Position numbers and translations under genes: made by a program
The notes under the pieces: generated by a model
The model's input: the letters and a program-made list of their open reading frames with translations, nothing else
Database searches by the model: none
What the model was told of the DNA's origin: nothing
Shown here: positions 13,953 through 23,018 of the stretch, one piece after another
Layout of the letters: the number at the start of each line of letters is the position of its first letter
Numbering within the stretch: position 1 is the first letter of the stretch
From: a virus
IMG/VR virus record: IMGVR_UViG_3300020430_000054
Location: 1 to 33,831 of that record
Strand: one strand, 5' to 3'
Length of the DNA: 33,831 bases

Positions 13953-16900
13953 TTAGACGCTGATATGTGCAAACCCCTCTCTCTTGTCAATTGAGATCTG
14001 CATGTCCACTGCGTCTTTAAGAGTATCTAGATGTGAAATCAAAATAACTGTCCTAAAATAAGACTTGACCATGTCCATGATACGCACAAATCCCTCCATA
14101 TTATCCTCATCTAAAGCAGTGCCTGGTTCGTCAAGAATGAAAATATCAGGTTTAGGCAAACTAGAAACCGTCAAAAGAGCAAGTCGAATCGCCATAGAAG
14201 CGATTGTCTTTTCTGCTCCGGATCCCATCTCAAGTGGGCGAGGTTCAAACCTATGATGTTTAATAAAAATATCAAGCTTTTTGTCTTCATTTAAAATAAA
14301 AACCTCAAAGTCAACAACACCAGTTAAGATCTTGGCTATTTCTTCGTTAATTACTGGCAGTCTATTTTTAATAATATCATATGATATTCCATTTGGGTGA
14401 CAACACCTCATAAACAATTCATATGCTGCAAATTCTGATCTTAGTGATTCAAGCTCTGCTACGCTTTCTTTTAAGTTTTTAATTTTCTGCTCTGACGACC
14501 CAACATCTCTAAAAAGATTGTTTGTCTTTACCTTGCACGTATCACACTCCTTCTCTGCCTCTGCGACCTTTTTTACAAATTTGGCGCGTCGGTCGACCAA
14601 CTCCTCCAAGTTTTCAATCGCTTCTTTATTGTCCTCATATTGTTTAAGTTTTGAATCTAACTTTTCAAGAATTGTGCGATGCTTAAACAAGTCTCCTTCA
14701 TTTTTATCAATAGAAAGTTGCAAAGTGGCAATACTTTCTGACACTTCATTCTTCTTTTCTGTCAACTGATTGAACTTATCGACATACGAAAGTATTTTAT
14801 CCTGGTCGAAGGTAGACAATTCTTTACCCAAGTCGTTTATTTCTTTTGATAAATTTGACATTACCTTGTCTTTTGCTTCAACAACCGTCCCGATTACTTC
14901 AACACAGTCTTCGCAAAGCAAATCATTTTTCTCAACAAGGAGCGTTCTTTCCTCAGACGCCTTTTTCATTTCAGAAAGAAGAAATTCTAACCTACCCCTA
15001 TTCTCAACAATCTTGCTCTTCTTTTCTTCATACCCCCCAATATCAAACTCTGATAAAAATTTCGCGATCTTTTGAAATTTTGTTTTTGCCTCTTCCAGAT
15101 CTGTGGTATATGAAATTATATTGTTTTCGATGTTATTGATCTTGGAAAATATTGTCTCCTTTTCCATCTTCACTTTAATGGGGTCAATAATTTCAGTTGG
15201 AGCAGACTCTATCTTCTCCGTTAGATCATCTACAGTTTCTTGATTTTCAAGGATAATTTTTTCAAGATTCTTGCACTTTGCAACATTCTTTTTCAATTCA
15301 GAGTTTTTTAATTCCAAATCAGATATCGCCTCCTCTATCTGCTCTTTGAAATCTATACCCTCCAGACGCCGAAGAGCGCCCCTTATATCGGTACACTCCT
15401 CTTTTGCCATCTTAAACTTTCTATCAAAAATCTCTAAATCTAAAAACTTTGCTAGTATCTCTTTTCTTTTAGTCGATCCTTCGTTTATAAATGCTAAGGA
15501 GTCCAACTGTGATGCCATAGATGTCATCAAAAAATCATCTAGAGTGCCAAAGTATTTCCTTATGATCTTATCAGTATCTTGTCGAGATGTGCCATTTAAT
15601 ATCTCCTGATTTCCTATTAAATCTTCTGACAGAAACTCGACATCCGTCTTTGCCTCTTCTGTTTCTACTCCCTTTAGTTTTTTGACATACTTTTCTGATG
15701 TTCTGGTAATTTCAAAATTCTTATCTCCAACCTTGATTTTTGCCTTAGCAGAACCTAGATCAAGATTTTGGTTTATTATGTTTAAATTTTTTCTTACGGA
15801 CTTTGAAGTAGAATTATATATTGCATACAAAAGACTATCAATAACAGAAGACTTCCCTGAGAAGTTTTTACCGAAAATGCCGACAATGCCTTCTAGTTTT
15901 GAAAAATCAATCTTATTACCTTCGCCATAGTTAAACAACCCATCCCACTCTAACGACTGCATACTCCAATTAACATTTCGATATATCTCTTCAGATTCCT
16001 CAATTGCTTTATTTAACCTAGAGTTTAAGGAGAGAACTTTTTCCATAACCTGTTCTGAGACTTCATAATCTTTTAGATACCCTTCTATTAAGCGGTTTTG
16101 GATCTTTATATTTCTTAAATCCTCCTGCTCTACTGAAGGAGTATTAACATCCAATGCCTTGCTGGATGCCCTGTTTAAGTAAGTTATGCTTTCTGGTTTA
16201 TATTTAAACTTTGCAATATCGACGCTCTTTCTCATAACATCTAGAGAAATATTTGAATCAGATACCAACCTGACTCTTGAACCCGGAATCACGTCCACCT
16301 CTGGTAGTGTGCCATCCTTATTTAATTCAATTGTTACAAAGGGTTTGGGGTTGTCAAAGGTTATTAACTTATTAGTAAACTTGTTCTTACTCTTAATGTC
16401 CCAAAGCAAATAACCTTTATCCAAAGATTCGCCAAAGTTCTGCTGAACTGTTGAACCTGCATACCATATTCTCCCCTCTTTGTCTAACTTCTGCGTTTTG
16501 TGAATATCTCCAAGAAAAGCAAAGTCAAAGTTATCAAAGATGCCAATATCATGATCACCTCCTAAAGTCCAGTTCAGATCCGTTTTGGACCTGTCAATTG
16601 CACCATGATATAGTGCAATATTAATCATACGTTTATTACTAGGTTGAATCCAGTTTTCCTCATCAAACACAGACAACACGTTTAAGCAAAATTTATTATC
16701 AATCTTATGTTCTCCCGAGTTTTTGAGAAGAATAATATTGTCATTATCCAATGCTTTAATTATTGGAGTAATTGCATCCTGCCGACTAGCATTCTTCAAA
16801 TTGCCATCATGATTCCCAAGGATTATGTATGTTGGGGCGATTTTAGCAAGATTTTCAAAAAAATCCCTTGCCATATCAACAAACTCGGGAGATATCTGTG

Positions 16901-17048
16901 TTTTCGTATGGGCAATGTCACCGCAGTGTATTATGCAATCTACGCCCTCTTCCTTTAAAGAATCATATAATTGTTTAAAAACTTCCTTGTATTCATAGTG
17001 ATATTTTAAATTTCGAATGTGCGTATCCGCTATGTGTGCAAACTTCAT
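13953..17048 (-). CDS. Single-chain Mre11-Rad50 (SbcD-SbcC) recombination nuclease
   Basis: A 1031-residue fusion of two proteins that T4 makes separately as gp47 and gp46. The nuclease half (1 to about 330) carries the Mre11 phosphoesterase motifs HIADTH (5-10), GDIAH (43-47), GNHD (78-81), YHGAID (147-152) and GDIH (180-183). The ATPase half begins near 360: Walker A IFGKNFSGKSS (391-401), coiled coil about 540-870, zinc-hook CEDC (712-715) near the coil centre, signature MGSGAEK (941-947), Walker B FILDEPG (970-976) and His switch SHLD (1005-1008). All catalytic residues are present. The enzyme should resect double-strand ends to feed recombination-dependent replication. There is no stop or frame change between the halves; the joint is a helical stretch (about 330-360). 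Start ATG 17048 has GGAGGG upstream. Confidence 0.95.
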   Translation of the reverse strand: MKFAHIADTHIRNLKYHYEYKEVFKQLYDSLKEEGVDCIIHCGDIAHTKTQISPEFVDMARDFFENLAKIAPTYIILGNHDGNLKNASRQDAITPIIKALDNDNIILLKNSGEHKIDNKFCLNVLSVFDEENWIQPSNKRMINIALYHGAIDRSKTDLNWTLGGDHDIGIFDNFDFAFLGDIHKTQKLDKEGRIWYAGSTVQQNFGESLDKGYLLWDIKSKNKFTNKLITFDNPKPFVTIELNKDGTLPEVDVIPGSRVRLVSDSNISLDVMRKSVDIAKFKYKPESITYLNRASSKALDVNTPSVEQEDLRNIKIQNRLIEGYLKDYEVSEQVMEKVLSLNSRLNKAIEESEEIYRNVNWSMQSLEWDGLFNYGEGNKIDFSKLEGIVGIFGKNFSGKSSVIDSLLYAIYNSTSKSVRKNLNIINQNLDLGSAKAKIKVGDKNFEITRTSEKYVKKLKGVETEEAKTDVEFLSEDLIGNQEILNGTSRQDTDKIIRKYFGTLDDFLMTSMASQLDSLAFINEGSTKRKEILAKFLDLEIFDRKFKMAKEECTDIRGALRRLEGIDFKEQIEEAISDLELKNSELKKNVAKCKNLEKIILENQETVDDLTEKIESAPTEIIDPIKVKMEKETIFSKINNIENNIISYTTDLEEAKTKFQKIAKFLSEFDIGGYEEKKSKIVENRGRLEFLLSEMKKASEERTLLVEKNDLLCEDCVEVIGTVVEAKDKVMSNLSKEINDLGKELSTFDQDKILSYVDKFNQLTEKKNEVSESIATLQLSIDKNEGDLFKHRTILEKLDSKLKQYEDNKEAIENLEELVDRRAKFVKKVAEAEKECDTCKVKTNNLFRDVGSSEQKIKNLKESVAELESLRSEFAAYELFMRCCHPNGISYDIIKNRLPVINEEIAKILTGVVDFEVFILNEDKKLDIFIKHHRFEPRPLEMGSGAEKTIASMAIRLALLTVSSLPKPDIFILDEPGTALDEDNMEGFVRIMDMVKSYFRTVILISHLDTLKDAVDMQISIDKREGFAHISV

Positions 17049-17063
17049 TAACCCTCCGTTTTG

Positions 17064-17255
17064 TTACTTGATGTTTGTATTTTCATTAATGTGATTAATA
17101 AATTTCTCTAAAAAATTAAGTTTCTGAGATTCGTTTAGGGTTTCAAATTTTTCAATTATCTCGTCCGCCATAACAAACCCGTCCTGACTCTGGTCAAAGG
17201 ATCTGTCAATCTCTTCACTGATGATGTTTTTGAGAAGTTTCTTTTCAATAATCAT
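17064..17255 (-). CDS. Small acidic helical protein between primase and recombination nuclease
   Basis: A 63-residue protein, almost all helix, with charged residues throughout (KLLKNIISEEIDRSFDQSQD; EKFETLNESQKLNFLEKF). Its ATG overlaps the primase stop (ATGA) and GGAGGT lies upstream, so it is well translated and coupled. No family recognised. Coupling to the primase upstream and the recombination nuclease downstream suggests an accessory factor of one of them. Confidence 0.7.
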   Translation of the reverse strand: MIIEKKLLKNIISEEIDRSFDQSQDGFVMADEIIEKFETLNESQKLNFLEKFINHINENTNIK

Positions 17256-18220
17256 ATCTTACCTCCAAAATTAAGTTTTCGTAATAAATAGTCGTCCCTT
17301 GTAATAATAGAAGCACGTTTCTTATACTCGTCAAGTAGAGAGTTTGGCACTTCAGCAAGATCGGAATAATCATATATTTCTATTTTATATACTTCTACGC
17401 CAAAGTCAAGAAGATTTTTAATTATTTTTAATTCTTTCTGCTTGGCATCTTTGTCTAAGCAAACATAGACAAACTTACTGTTTTCAACAATTTTTGAAAA
17501 CAGTTGGGACTTTGTATTCAGGGTTGATCCTAGTATTGGGATACTGTTTTGATACTTTAATGAATCAAAAAACCCCTCTACTAAAACTATTGGACTATCC
17601 CAATCAATCATTAAATCATTAAAGACCACGTCCCTCGTGCATGGGGGATTCTTGTACTTCAATCCACTACCATCGAACGATCTTGCTATAAAATAATTTA
17701 GTTCACCATCCTGGTTAAATGACGGAATTATTACTCGATTCTTGTACGGTCCATGAAAACAAAATCCCATTTTATACATAAAAATCTGTTCATTCGTAAC
17801 CCCTCGGTCTAGCAAATATCTTTTTGCCTTTTTGCCTATACTGGATAGATTTGCACTGGTTAGCGTTGAAAAATGCTTTGGCAAATCAAGGTGTGTCTGC
17901 GTGTCCTTGTCACCAGTGGCAGCAGTGTTAAACATATCATCAAATCTTGATATATCAACCTGACTAGTAAGCGACCTCCACTGCTCCTTCAGTCTTCTAT
18001 CTTTAATGAGTGGGGCGATATTGTTTCCCCTATAGTCACAAATCCAGCATTTAAAAACATTTTTTTCTACGTTTACAGAAAGTTTTCTCTTGTGGTGATT
18101 GCATTTGGGGCAATAAAACAACAATTCATTATTTGATTCATAGTATCCGCCCAAACTTTGCTTAACTATTTTAAGTTTTTCGTTGTACAAATTACATAAC
18201 CCGCTTTCGCTATAACCCAA
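17252..18220 (-). CDS. DnaG-type DNA primase (T4 gp61-like role)
   Basis: A primase of about 300-322 residues. Numbered from the TTG at 18220: zinc domain CPKC (37-40) and CWIC (58-61), then the RNA-polymerase-like basic motif NRVIIPSFNQDGELNYFIAR (161-180), then Toprim with LVEGFFDS (213-220, Glu215) and LDKDAK (255-260, Asp256 and Asp258). It makes RNA primers for lagging-strand synthesis with a replicative helicase, which is not in this window. No ATG exists before the zinc motif. Possible starts are TTG 18220 or TTG 18190, neither with a strong SD, and both overlap the end of the RuvC-like gene, so translation is probably coupled and the true start is uncertain. Confidence 0.9.
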   Translation of the reverse strand: MGYSESGLCNLYNEKLKIVKQSLGGYYESNNELLFYCPKCNHHKRKLSVNVEKNVFKCWICDYRGNNIAPLIKDRRLKEQWRSLTSQVDISRFDDMFNTAATGDKDTQTHLDLPKHFSTLTSANLSSIGKKAKRYLLDRGVTNEQIFMYKMGFCFHGPYKNRVIIPSFNQDGELNYFIARSFDGSGLKYKNPPCTRDVVFNDLMIDWDSPIVLVEGFFDSLKYQNSIPILGSTLNTKSQLFSKIVENSKFVYVCLDKDAKQKELKIIKNLLDFGVEVYKIEIYDYSDLAEVPNSLLDEYKKRASIITRDDYLLRKLNFGGKI

Positions 18221-18702
18221 CTGTCGGAGCGATCCATCGTTCCTGGTTTGGGATTTCCATGTTTTGTATATTCTACAACAAAAGTTGGTTCATTTGCAAG
18301 AACAAAATCAAAACTTTTTTGTTTTGCGTTTTCTCCTCTGGAAACCTTTATGCCAACTTGCTTTCTCGCAGAGGTTGCTGCTATCATTTCAGGTTTTATT
18401 CCAAAGATTTTATAACAGTGCCACGAAACAATGCCATTAAACCTAGAGAGTGTTGACAGGGTTTGCGCCGAAGAAAACCCTGATCTAAAAGAATGCAATG
18501 ATTGCTCTACAAATATGTCACTTATATTATATTCCATAGACAGCGACATTAGATTGTTATGCACAAACATTGCTTTTTCATATATCGAAGGAAACTTTTT
18601 CTTGTTTCTCGTGTCCCAAGATTGATTAAGTATACAGGTGCCGTCGTTATCAAGTAGAGTTATACCTGTTATGCTGGTCGAAATGTCTAAACCTAATATC
18701 AT
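18166..18702 (-). CDS. RuvC-like Holliday junction nuclease
   Basis: A 178-residue RNase H-fold nuclease. It shows LGLDIS (3-8, Asp6) at the end of the first strand, FVEQSL (64-69, Glu66), and DRSDSWVIAKAG (157-168) with Asp157 and Asp160, the expected acidic centre of RuvC family resolvases. The size equals that of cellular RuvC (about 170). It would cut branched DNA made by recombination before packaging, the job done by the unrelated endonuclease VII (gp49) in T4. Its ATG overlaps the J-domain stop (ATGA). Confidence 0.88.
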   Translation of the reverse strand: MILGLDISTSITGITLLDNDGTCILNQSWDTRNKKKFPSIYEKAMFVHNNLMSLSMEYNISDIFVEQSLHSFRSGFSSAQTLSTLSRFNGIVSWHCYKIFGIKPEMIAATSARKQVGIKVSRGENAKQKSFDFVLANEPTFVVEYTKHGNPKPGTMDRSDSWVIAKAGYVICTTKNLK

Positions 18703-19367
18703 GTGCTCGAAAGTAAATACTCAACGTATTTTTGTATAAGCACTTCTTGTGCTTCACTATCTATATGATACCATTCCCAGGCAACACTTTTAGTTAAAAC
18801 TTTAATTTCTTTTTTGGTTTTTTCAATTTTCTCATCAATGGATTCCGTATTCAGTGGTATTTCATCCGGTATTTCAATATCCAACATCATTGCGTATTCT
18901 ACCAGTTTAAAATAGTTCTCTTCTTCGATTGCGTTATTTAAATCCTTAAATATATCACTTCTGACCTCGCTACCATCAGAAGACTTGTCAGGATGAGTTG
19001 CGCTAGCTATCTTCCTGTACAAACTCTTATACTCTTTTGGAATTTCTTTTTTTGATGATTCCGGTGGTTTTACAAAAACCTGTTCTTGTTCTTGTTGTAC
19101 TTTGTTTTTGCCTTTGCGATATTGTGCTTGCTGTTTTGCATTCTTGGCGTTTTTTGTCATGGGTTTTTCATCTGCGCCAGCTAACCCTGCAAGTTTTTTT
19201 AATTTGTGTTTTTTTGATTTATCTGGTACTGAATCGACAAATTGTATAAAAGACTTAGAGAACATCATGGCAGCTTTGGCATGAATCTTTTGATGTATTT
19301 CATACTTCTTTACTAAAAACTTTAATTCATGCAGTTTTAATTCGTACAACTCGCTCCCATGTTTCAT
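18699..19367 (-). CDS. J-domain (DnaJ-like) co-chaperone
   Basis: A 222-residue protein with a J-domain at about residues 108-165: EYKSLYRKIASATHPDKSS carries the HPD tripeptide (125-127) that stimulates DnaK ATPase, followed by helix FKDLNNAIEEENYFKLVEYA. It lacks the Gly/Phe and zinc regions of full DnaJ. Residues 1-60 are helical and residues 65-105 are Lys/Gln-rich and probably disordered. The C-terminus is helical (KEIKVLTKSVAWEWYH). It would direct host DnaK to a phage client. Its TAATG overlap with the virion protein gene upstream suggests that client is a virion or replication protein; this is inference. Confidence 0.85.
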   Translation of the reverse strand: MKHGSELYELKLHELKFLVKKYEIHQKIHAKAAMMFSKSFIQFVDSVPDKSKKHKLKKLAGLAGADEKPMTKNAKNAKQQAQYRKGKNKVQQEQEQVFVKPPESSKKEIPKEYKSLYRKIASATHPDKSSDGSEVRSDIFKDLNNAIEEENYFKLVEYAMMLDIEIPDEIPLNTESIDEKIEKTKKEIKVLTKSVAWEWYHIDSEAQEVLIQKYVEYLLSST

Positions 19368-20662
19368 TAGATATCCAACCTAAGTTTAAAGGTGTATTCT
19401 CTATCCTCTGTTTTTCTTACGGGGTTGGCAAGTTTAGCAACACCGATAAGTCTCTTTTTGTCATCGTATATACCAATCTTAGAAATATAGGTTTGCTTAA
19501 CATAAGATGAAGTCGTTGCGTACTCACTATGCTCCATTTTAGAAAAAGATAAGTCTTTATGCTCTCTATAAGAAACACCGGAATTTACAGGGTCCTTAAC
19601 ACTATCCTTACTATAAGATGTCGGATTTGTTGAATTGTTTAATTCCCCTTTGGGTGCATGTGCAAACATTGTTATTGTTGGAACATAGTTTACGCCTTCA
19701 AAATCCATAACAAACATAGAGTTAACCAATGTTCCTGCAGATGTTCCATCGTTTGCTCCGACTCCAAAATATTTCCACTTAGGATTATAGTTGTCGTTGC
19801 CAATATATTTATCTGAATGGTTTGCGTTTAGATCCCATGAACCTGTCAAGCACACAAACCCCTCATTATATAAAACAACACCCGCGACCTTGCCGTTGTT
19901 GGTAGCGGCATTGATTGTCCCCGAGACCTGCACCAATTCTCCATTTTTCTTTGTGTCGCGCAATTCCGCTGCAAGAGCGCCTGTTATATAGAATTTTAAT
20001 GATACTGACCCTTTCTTTATCGAAGATCCATAAAATATTGAGGGTATTTCTATTAATGATATTTCTTGTTTAGACTTATCCCACCCACTTAGTCCCATGT
20101 CATTAGTTCCACCTGAATATGGATTTGTTGTATCATCAAAACAATGATGGTGACTTTGATGAACATACTCGTTAAAGGTATTCTTTAATGCATTGATAAA
20201 CCTTTTATTACTTGTCAGTTTCAAATAACTGCCATGAAATCTTTCTTCATTATTGACTGTTATAAAAGTATCTGTTGTCTGTGCGAAGCGGGTTCTCTTA
20301 ATACTTGAAGTTAAGGGATAATCGCCCTTTATATAGTCACCATACTGAAACTGCGAAGTGGTGTCAAATTCTGAAGTGCTTATTGTTTTAAAAGCAATTC
20401 GTGCACTGTCCTTACTTATAAACGGATATATAGATTTACCATCAGGTGGAGCGCCTGTGCCTTTATCGATAGGTCTATCGACATTCAACTCATATAAAGA
20501 AACAAACCCCTGAGACGTCCCGTGTAGGTTATTTAATTTTCCTTTGGTATTTTTAAGTCCGTTAAAATATACCTTAGAATCATTTATTATGAATTCGCAT
20601 TTTGGAAAAGTTTTAATTCGATTATAAAATAAATCGTTTCTTTTAAATTCTCTAAAGGGCAT
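19367..20662 (-). CDS. Virion structural protein, paralogue A1
   Basis: A 431-residue protein, mostly beta with many Thr, Ser, Asn and Tyr. The last 40 residues (ISKIGIYDDKKRLIGVAKLA, then VRKTEDREYTFKLRLDI) match the end of the next gene upstream. The middle segments SIKKGSVSLKFYI and VAGVVLYNEGFVCLTGS also align with that protein, so the two are full-length paralogues. I recall this C-terminal pattern in unnamed marine phage virion proteins. A tail, baseplate or fibre role is likely. Start ATG 20662 has AAGGGGGG upstream. Confidence 0.78.
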   Translation of the reverse strand: MPFREFKRNDLFYNRIKTFPKCEFIINDSKVYFNGLKNTKGKLNNLHGTSQGFVSLYELNVDRPIDKGTGAPPDGKSIYPFISKDSARIAFKTISTSEFDTTSQFQYGDYIKGDYPLTSSIKRTRFAQTTDTFITVNNEERFHGSYLKLTSNKRFINALKNTFNEYVHQSHHHCFDDTTNPYSGGTNDMGLSGWDKSKQEISLIEIPSIFYGSSIKKGSVSLKFYITGALAAELRDTKKNGELVQVSGTINAATNNGKVAGVVLYNEGFVCLTGSWDLNANHSDKYIGNDNYNPKWKYFGVGANDGTSAGTLVNSMFVMDFEGVNYVPTITMFAHAPKGELNNSTNPTSYSKDSVKDPVNSGVSYREHKDLSFSKMEHSEYATTSSYVKQTYISKIGIYDDKKRLIGVAKLANPVRKTEDREYTFKLRLDI

Positions 20663-20677
20663 ATCGATTTGCCCCCC

Positions 20678-21940
20678 TTAGTAATCCAACCTTACTCTCA
20701 ATGTAAGTTCATTAGTTGGGTCTTTTCTGAGTGGTTCAGATAGTTTTGCAACTGCCATCAGCTCATTATCTGGAGAGTAAAGTCCCACAGAAGTCACATA
20801 AGATATTGGCATATCCTGGGCGACATCCTTAACCACTATCTTCGATGAACTTAAATATGTTGGATTCGCACTATAATTAAATTCATTATGATTTGCTCTA
20901 CAGAAATAAACAGTTGAGTTAAGTTCCGTAGTGTTGTTAAAAGAAATATTGTGAATTCTTCTACGAATGTTATTTGCAATGTGCTGAATCTTAGATCCGG
21001 TCATCATAGTATCGATACTAGCACTAAATGGTGCACCACCATCTGCACCATACGCAGAACCACCAGGAGCAATGAAAAGACGACCATCGCCGTGGTGTCC
21101 GTCGATACTCATGGAGACTGACGTCATCAGCATGCCAAGTCCGTTTGCAGTGTCGTCTCCGTCAGCGCCTGCGAAAACAGAAGCAGTGACGACTGCTATA
21201 CCTGCTTGATAAAATATTAATCCTGCGTGGGCGCCGATTGAATGACTGCCTGTAACACGTCCAGTGATATCTTGACCGCCGTCAGCTGACCCGATCGATG
21301 CAGATAGAATCCCATACTCTCCTGCAGGGGAATTTATCCTAAAATCATTTTGAGCATTCGTATCTTTAAGGGTTAAAATATTTCTTACTCTCGATCTCAA
21401 TCCCTTTTTAATCATAACAGGATCAACACCCAAGTCCAGTTGAAATGATCCCTTCTTAATTTCATCCTTAACAAGAAGTCTAGAAAAATTGAGAAATATA
21501 ACTTCCCTCATTTTACCGAAAGCGTTGCCACGGGCGCCGTCAACTGGGGACGCTACGTTGCCGTCTGCATCGAAAACTCGAATGTTCCCATTAGTGTCAT
21601 GCCCCATAAGAACCTGTGCCATCTGATTGTACATTGCTATCTTCTTTGCTTGCTGTCGGAAATTGCCTGCATGTATATTGCCAGATAGCGAACTGCCACT
21701 ACCAATACCTACAGATATATCAAAAAGATGATTGGCGGATGAACTCAGAAAAGGATAATCATACACCGACTGAAACATTCCGTGTGAATAATTTTTAATA
21801 TTCAATTCTGCAAGTCCACCTATATCACCTTTATTATAGGTGCCTGAAACGATTGCGCCAGTAATTGGAATCGCCTCATGCAGTAGAGTTTTTGTTGTTG
21901 TTACATCATTGTTTAAAAAGGGTTTGAATGTTGTTGCCAT
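20678..21940 (-). CDS. Virion structural protein, paralogue A2
   Basis: A 420-residue protein homologous to the next gene downstream: EIKKGSFQLDLGV, HAGLIFYQAGIAVVTAS and a terminal VTSVGLYSPDNELMAVAKLS then TNELTLRVRLDY. The centre is Gly/Ser/Asp-rich with short loops (GADGDDTANGLG), typical of exposed beta structure. It starts at ATG 21940 with AAGGA twelve bases upstream and lies 15 bases before its paralogue. Likely virion protein; exact part unknown. Confidence 0.78.
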   Translation of the reverse strand: MATTFKPFLNNDVTTTKTLLHEAIPITGAIVSGTYNKGDIGGLAELNIKNYSHGMFQSVYDYPFLSSSANHLFDISVGIGSGSSLSGNIHAGNFRQQAKKIAMYNQMAQVLMGHDTNGNIRVFDADGNVASPVDGARGNAFGKMREVIFLNFSRLLVKDEIKKGSFQLDLGVDPVMIKKGLRSRVRNILTLKDTNAQNDFRINSPAGEYGILSASIGSADGGQDITGRVTGSHSIGAHAGLIFYQAGIAVVTASVFAGADGDDTANGLGMLMTSVSMSIDGHHGDGRLFIAPGGSAYGADGGAPFSASIDTMMTGSKIQHIANNIRRRIHNISFNNTTELNSTVYFCRANHNEFNYSANPTYLSSSKIVVKDVAQDMPISYVTSVGLYSPDNELMAVAKLSEPLRKDPTNELTLRVRLDY

Positions 21941-21964
21941 GCTTTTTTTAATCCTTAAATCATA

Positions 21965-22981
21965 TTATTGTTTTTTAATATAACGTATAGGTATATCAAT
22001 AGAATAGGCAGTTGTGGCCGAAGTCACTCTAACTAAAGTATCTATAATCTTATACGTTGCCGCCTTGAAACCATTCAATTCGTTATCAGACGTAGTTGTT
22101 ATTGTAGATCCCAACTTGTCAAACAAAAAGTTTGAACTTATTAGGTTAATACTTGGTTGAAGCTTAAATTGCAAAATGCGATCACGAGGACCTCTTATAT
22201 TGTGCATCGACTTCTCTCCAAGCTCCACCCTATCACTTCTTAAAGAGTCTAGAGGTGGTGCAACGACAGGTTGCCCAGAGTCGTTAGTTCCCTCACTAAC
22301 GTAATAAGATGCAATCTGATCGTCGTCTATAAAAGAAACTGGTAATGGACTAGCGGCGGCGCCGATATCAACCAACGAACCCAGTCTATAATCTGCCTCG
22401 ATTATAAATTGAGTTTCCTGAAGGGTTGCTGGCATTCGCACTTGAGGACTTATCTCTGTTGTGTCGAGACCTCTCTCCAGTGCAACAAAGTTAACACTGC
22501 CGCCGACGCGTTCGGTGTTGCTGCCTAATATGATTCCTTTTTGGGCTAGGTCATTGTTAACCAACCCAGTGCCAACCAATTCAGTATCTGAATCGCACGT
22601 AATCAGGAATCCGCCCGTCGCTGAGTGGGTTTTAGAGTTTTTGTATCTTGCTTGTGCAATACCAGTGCCGCCAGTATTTCCACCGTTTAATAGTTTTAAC
22701 ACAGGCAGATGAAGCACGTTCGAAGCATTAATCGAAAGCAACTTGCTCTTCATTGTGGAGGTGTTGTTTGTGAACGCCTCAAGAAGTGGGGTTCTCAAAA
22801 CCTCCAAATCGTAATATGCTGAACCACTAGGGTGATTCTTATTAAATAGAGAGTAATCTATCTCATCGTCGCCAAGAGCAAACTTAGAAATCCTAAAGTC
22901 TCCTCTTGCCATTCTAAAACGACCGGTGTCGGTCAAAACTGCGTCTAATATAATATCGCCAGAATTATCAAGAAATGCCAT
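21965..22981 (-). CDS. Virion protein with LD-x-LT-x-x-G / DDEI N-terminal domain, paralogue B1
   Basis: A 338-residue protein. The N-terminal 50 residues (ILDAVLTDTGRFRMARG, then FALGDDEIDYSLFN) share a clear pattern with the N-terminus of the gene at 29764-30915, so they form a common domain. The rest is beta-rich and Asn/Thr-rich. The end contains TTAYSIDIPIRYIKKQ. I recall close relatives of this N-terminus in marine phage sequences, with no function. GAGGAG lies upstream of ATG 22981. A minor tail or baseplate component is a fair guess. Confidence 0.78.
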   Translation of the reverse strand: MAFLDNSGDIILDAVLTDTGRFRMARGDFRISKFALGDDEIDYSLFNKNHPSGSAYYDLEVLRTPLLEAFTNNTSTMKSKLLSINASNVLHLPVLKLLNGGNTGGTGIAQARYKNSKTHSATGGFLITCDSDTELVGTGLVNNDLAQKGIILGSNTERVGGSVNFVALERGLDTTEISPQVRMPATLQETQFIIEADYRLGSLVDIGAAASPLPVSFIDDDQIASYYVSEGTNDSGQPVVAPPLDSLRSDRVELGEKSMHNIRGPRDRILQFKLQPSINLISSNFLFDKLGSTITTTSDNELNGFKAATYKIIDTLVRVTSATTAYSIDIPIRYIKKQ

Positions 22982-23018
22982 GTACTATAACTCCTCAAAC
23001 TTCAATTGTAAATAGATT

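Noticed and set aside
13940-13990. Longer start for the holin-like gene
   Set aside because: It would overlap the end of the recombination gene and ignore the perfect AAGGAGG before ATG 13939.
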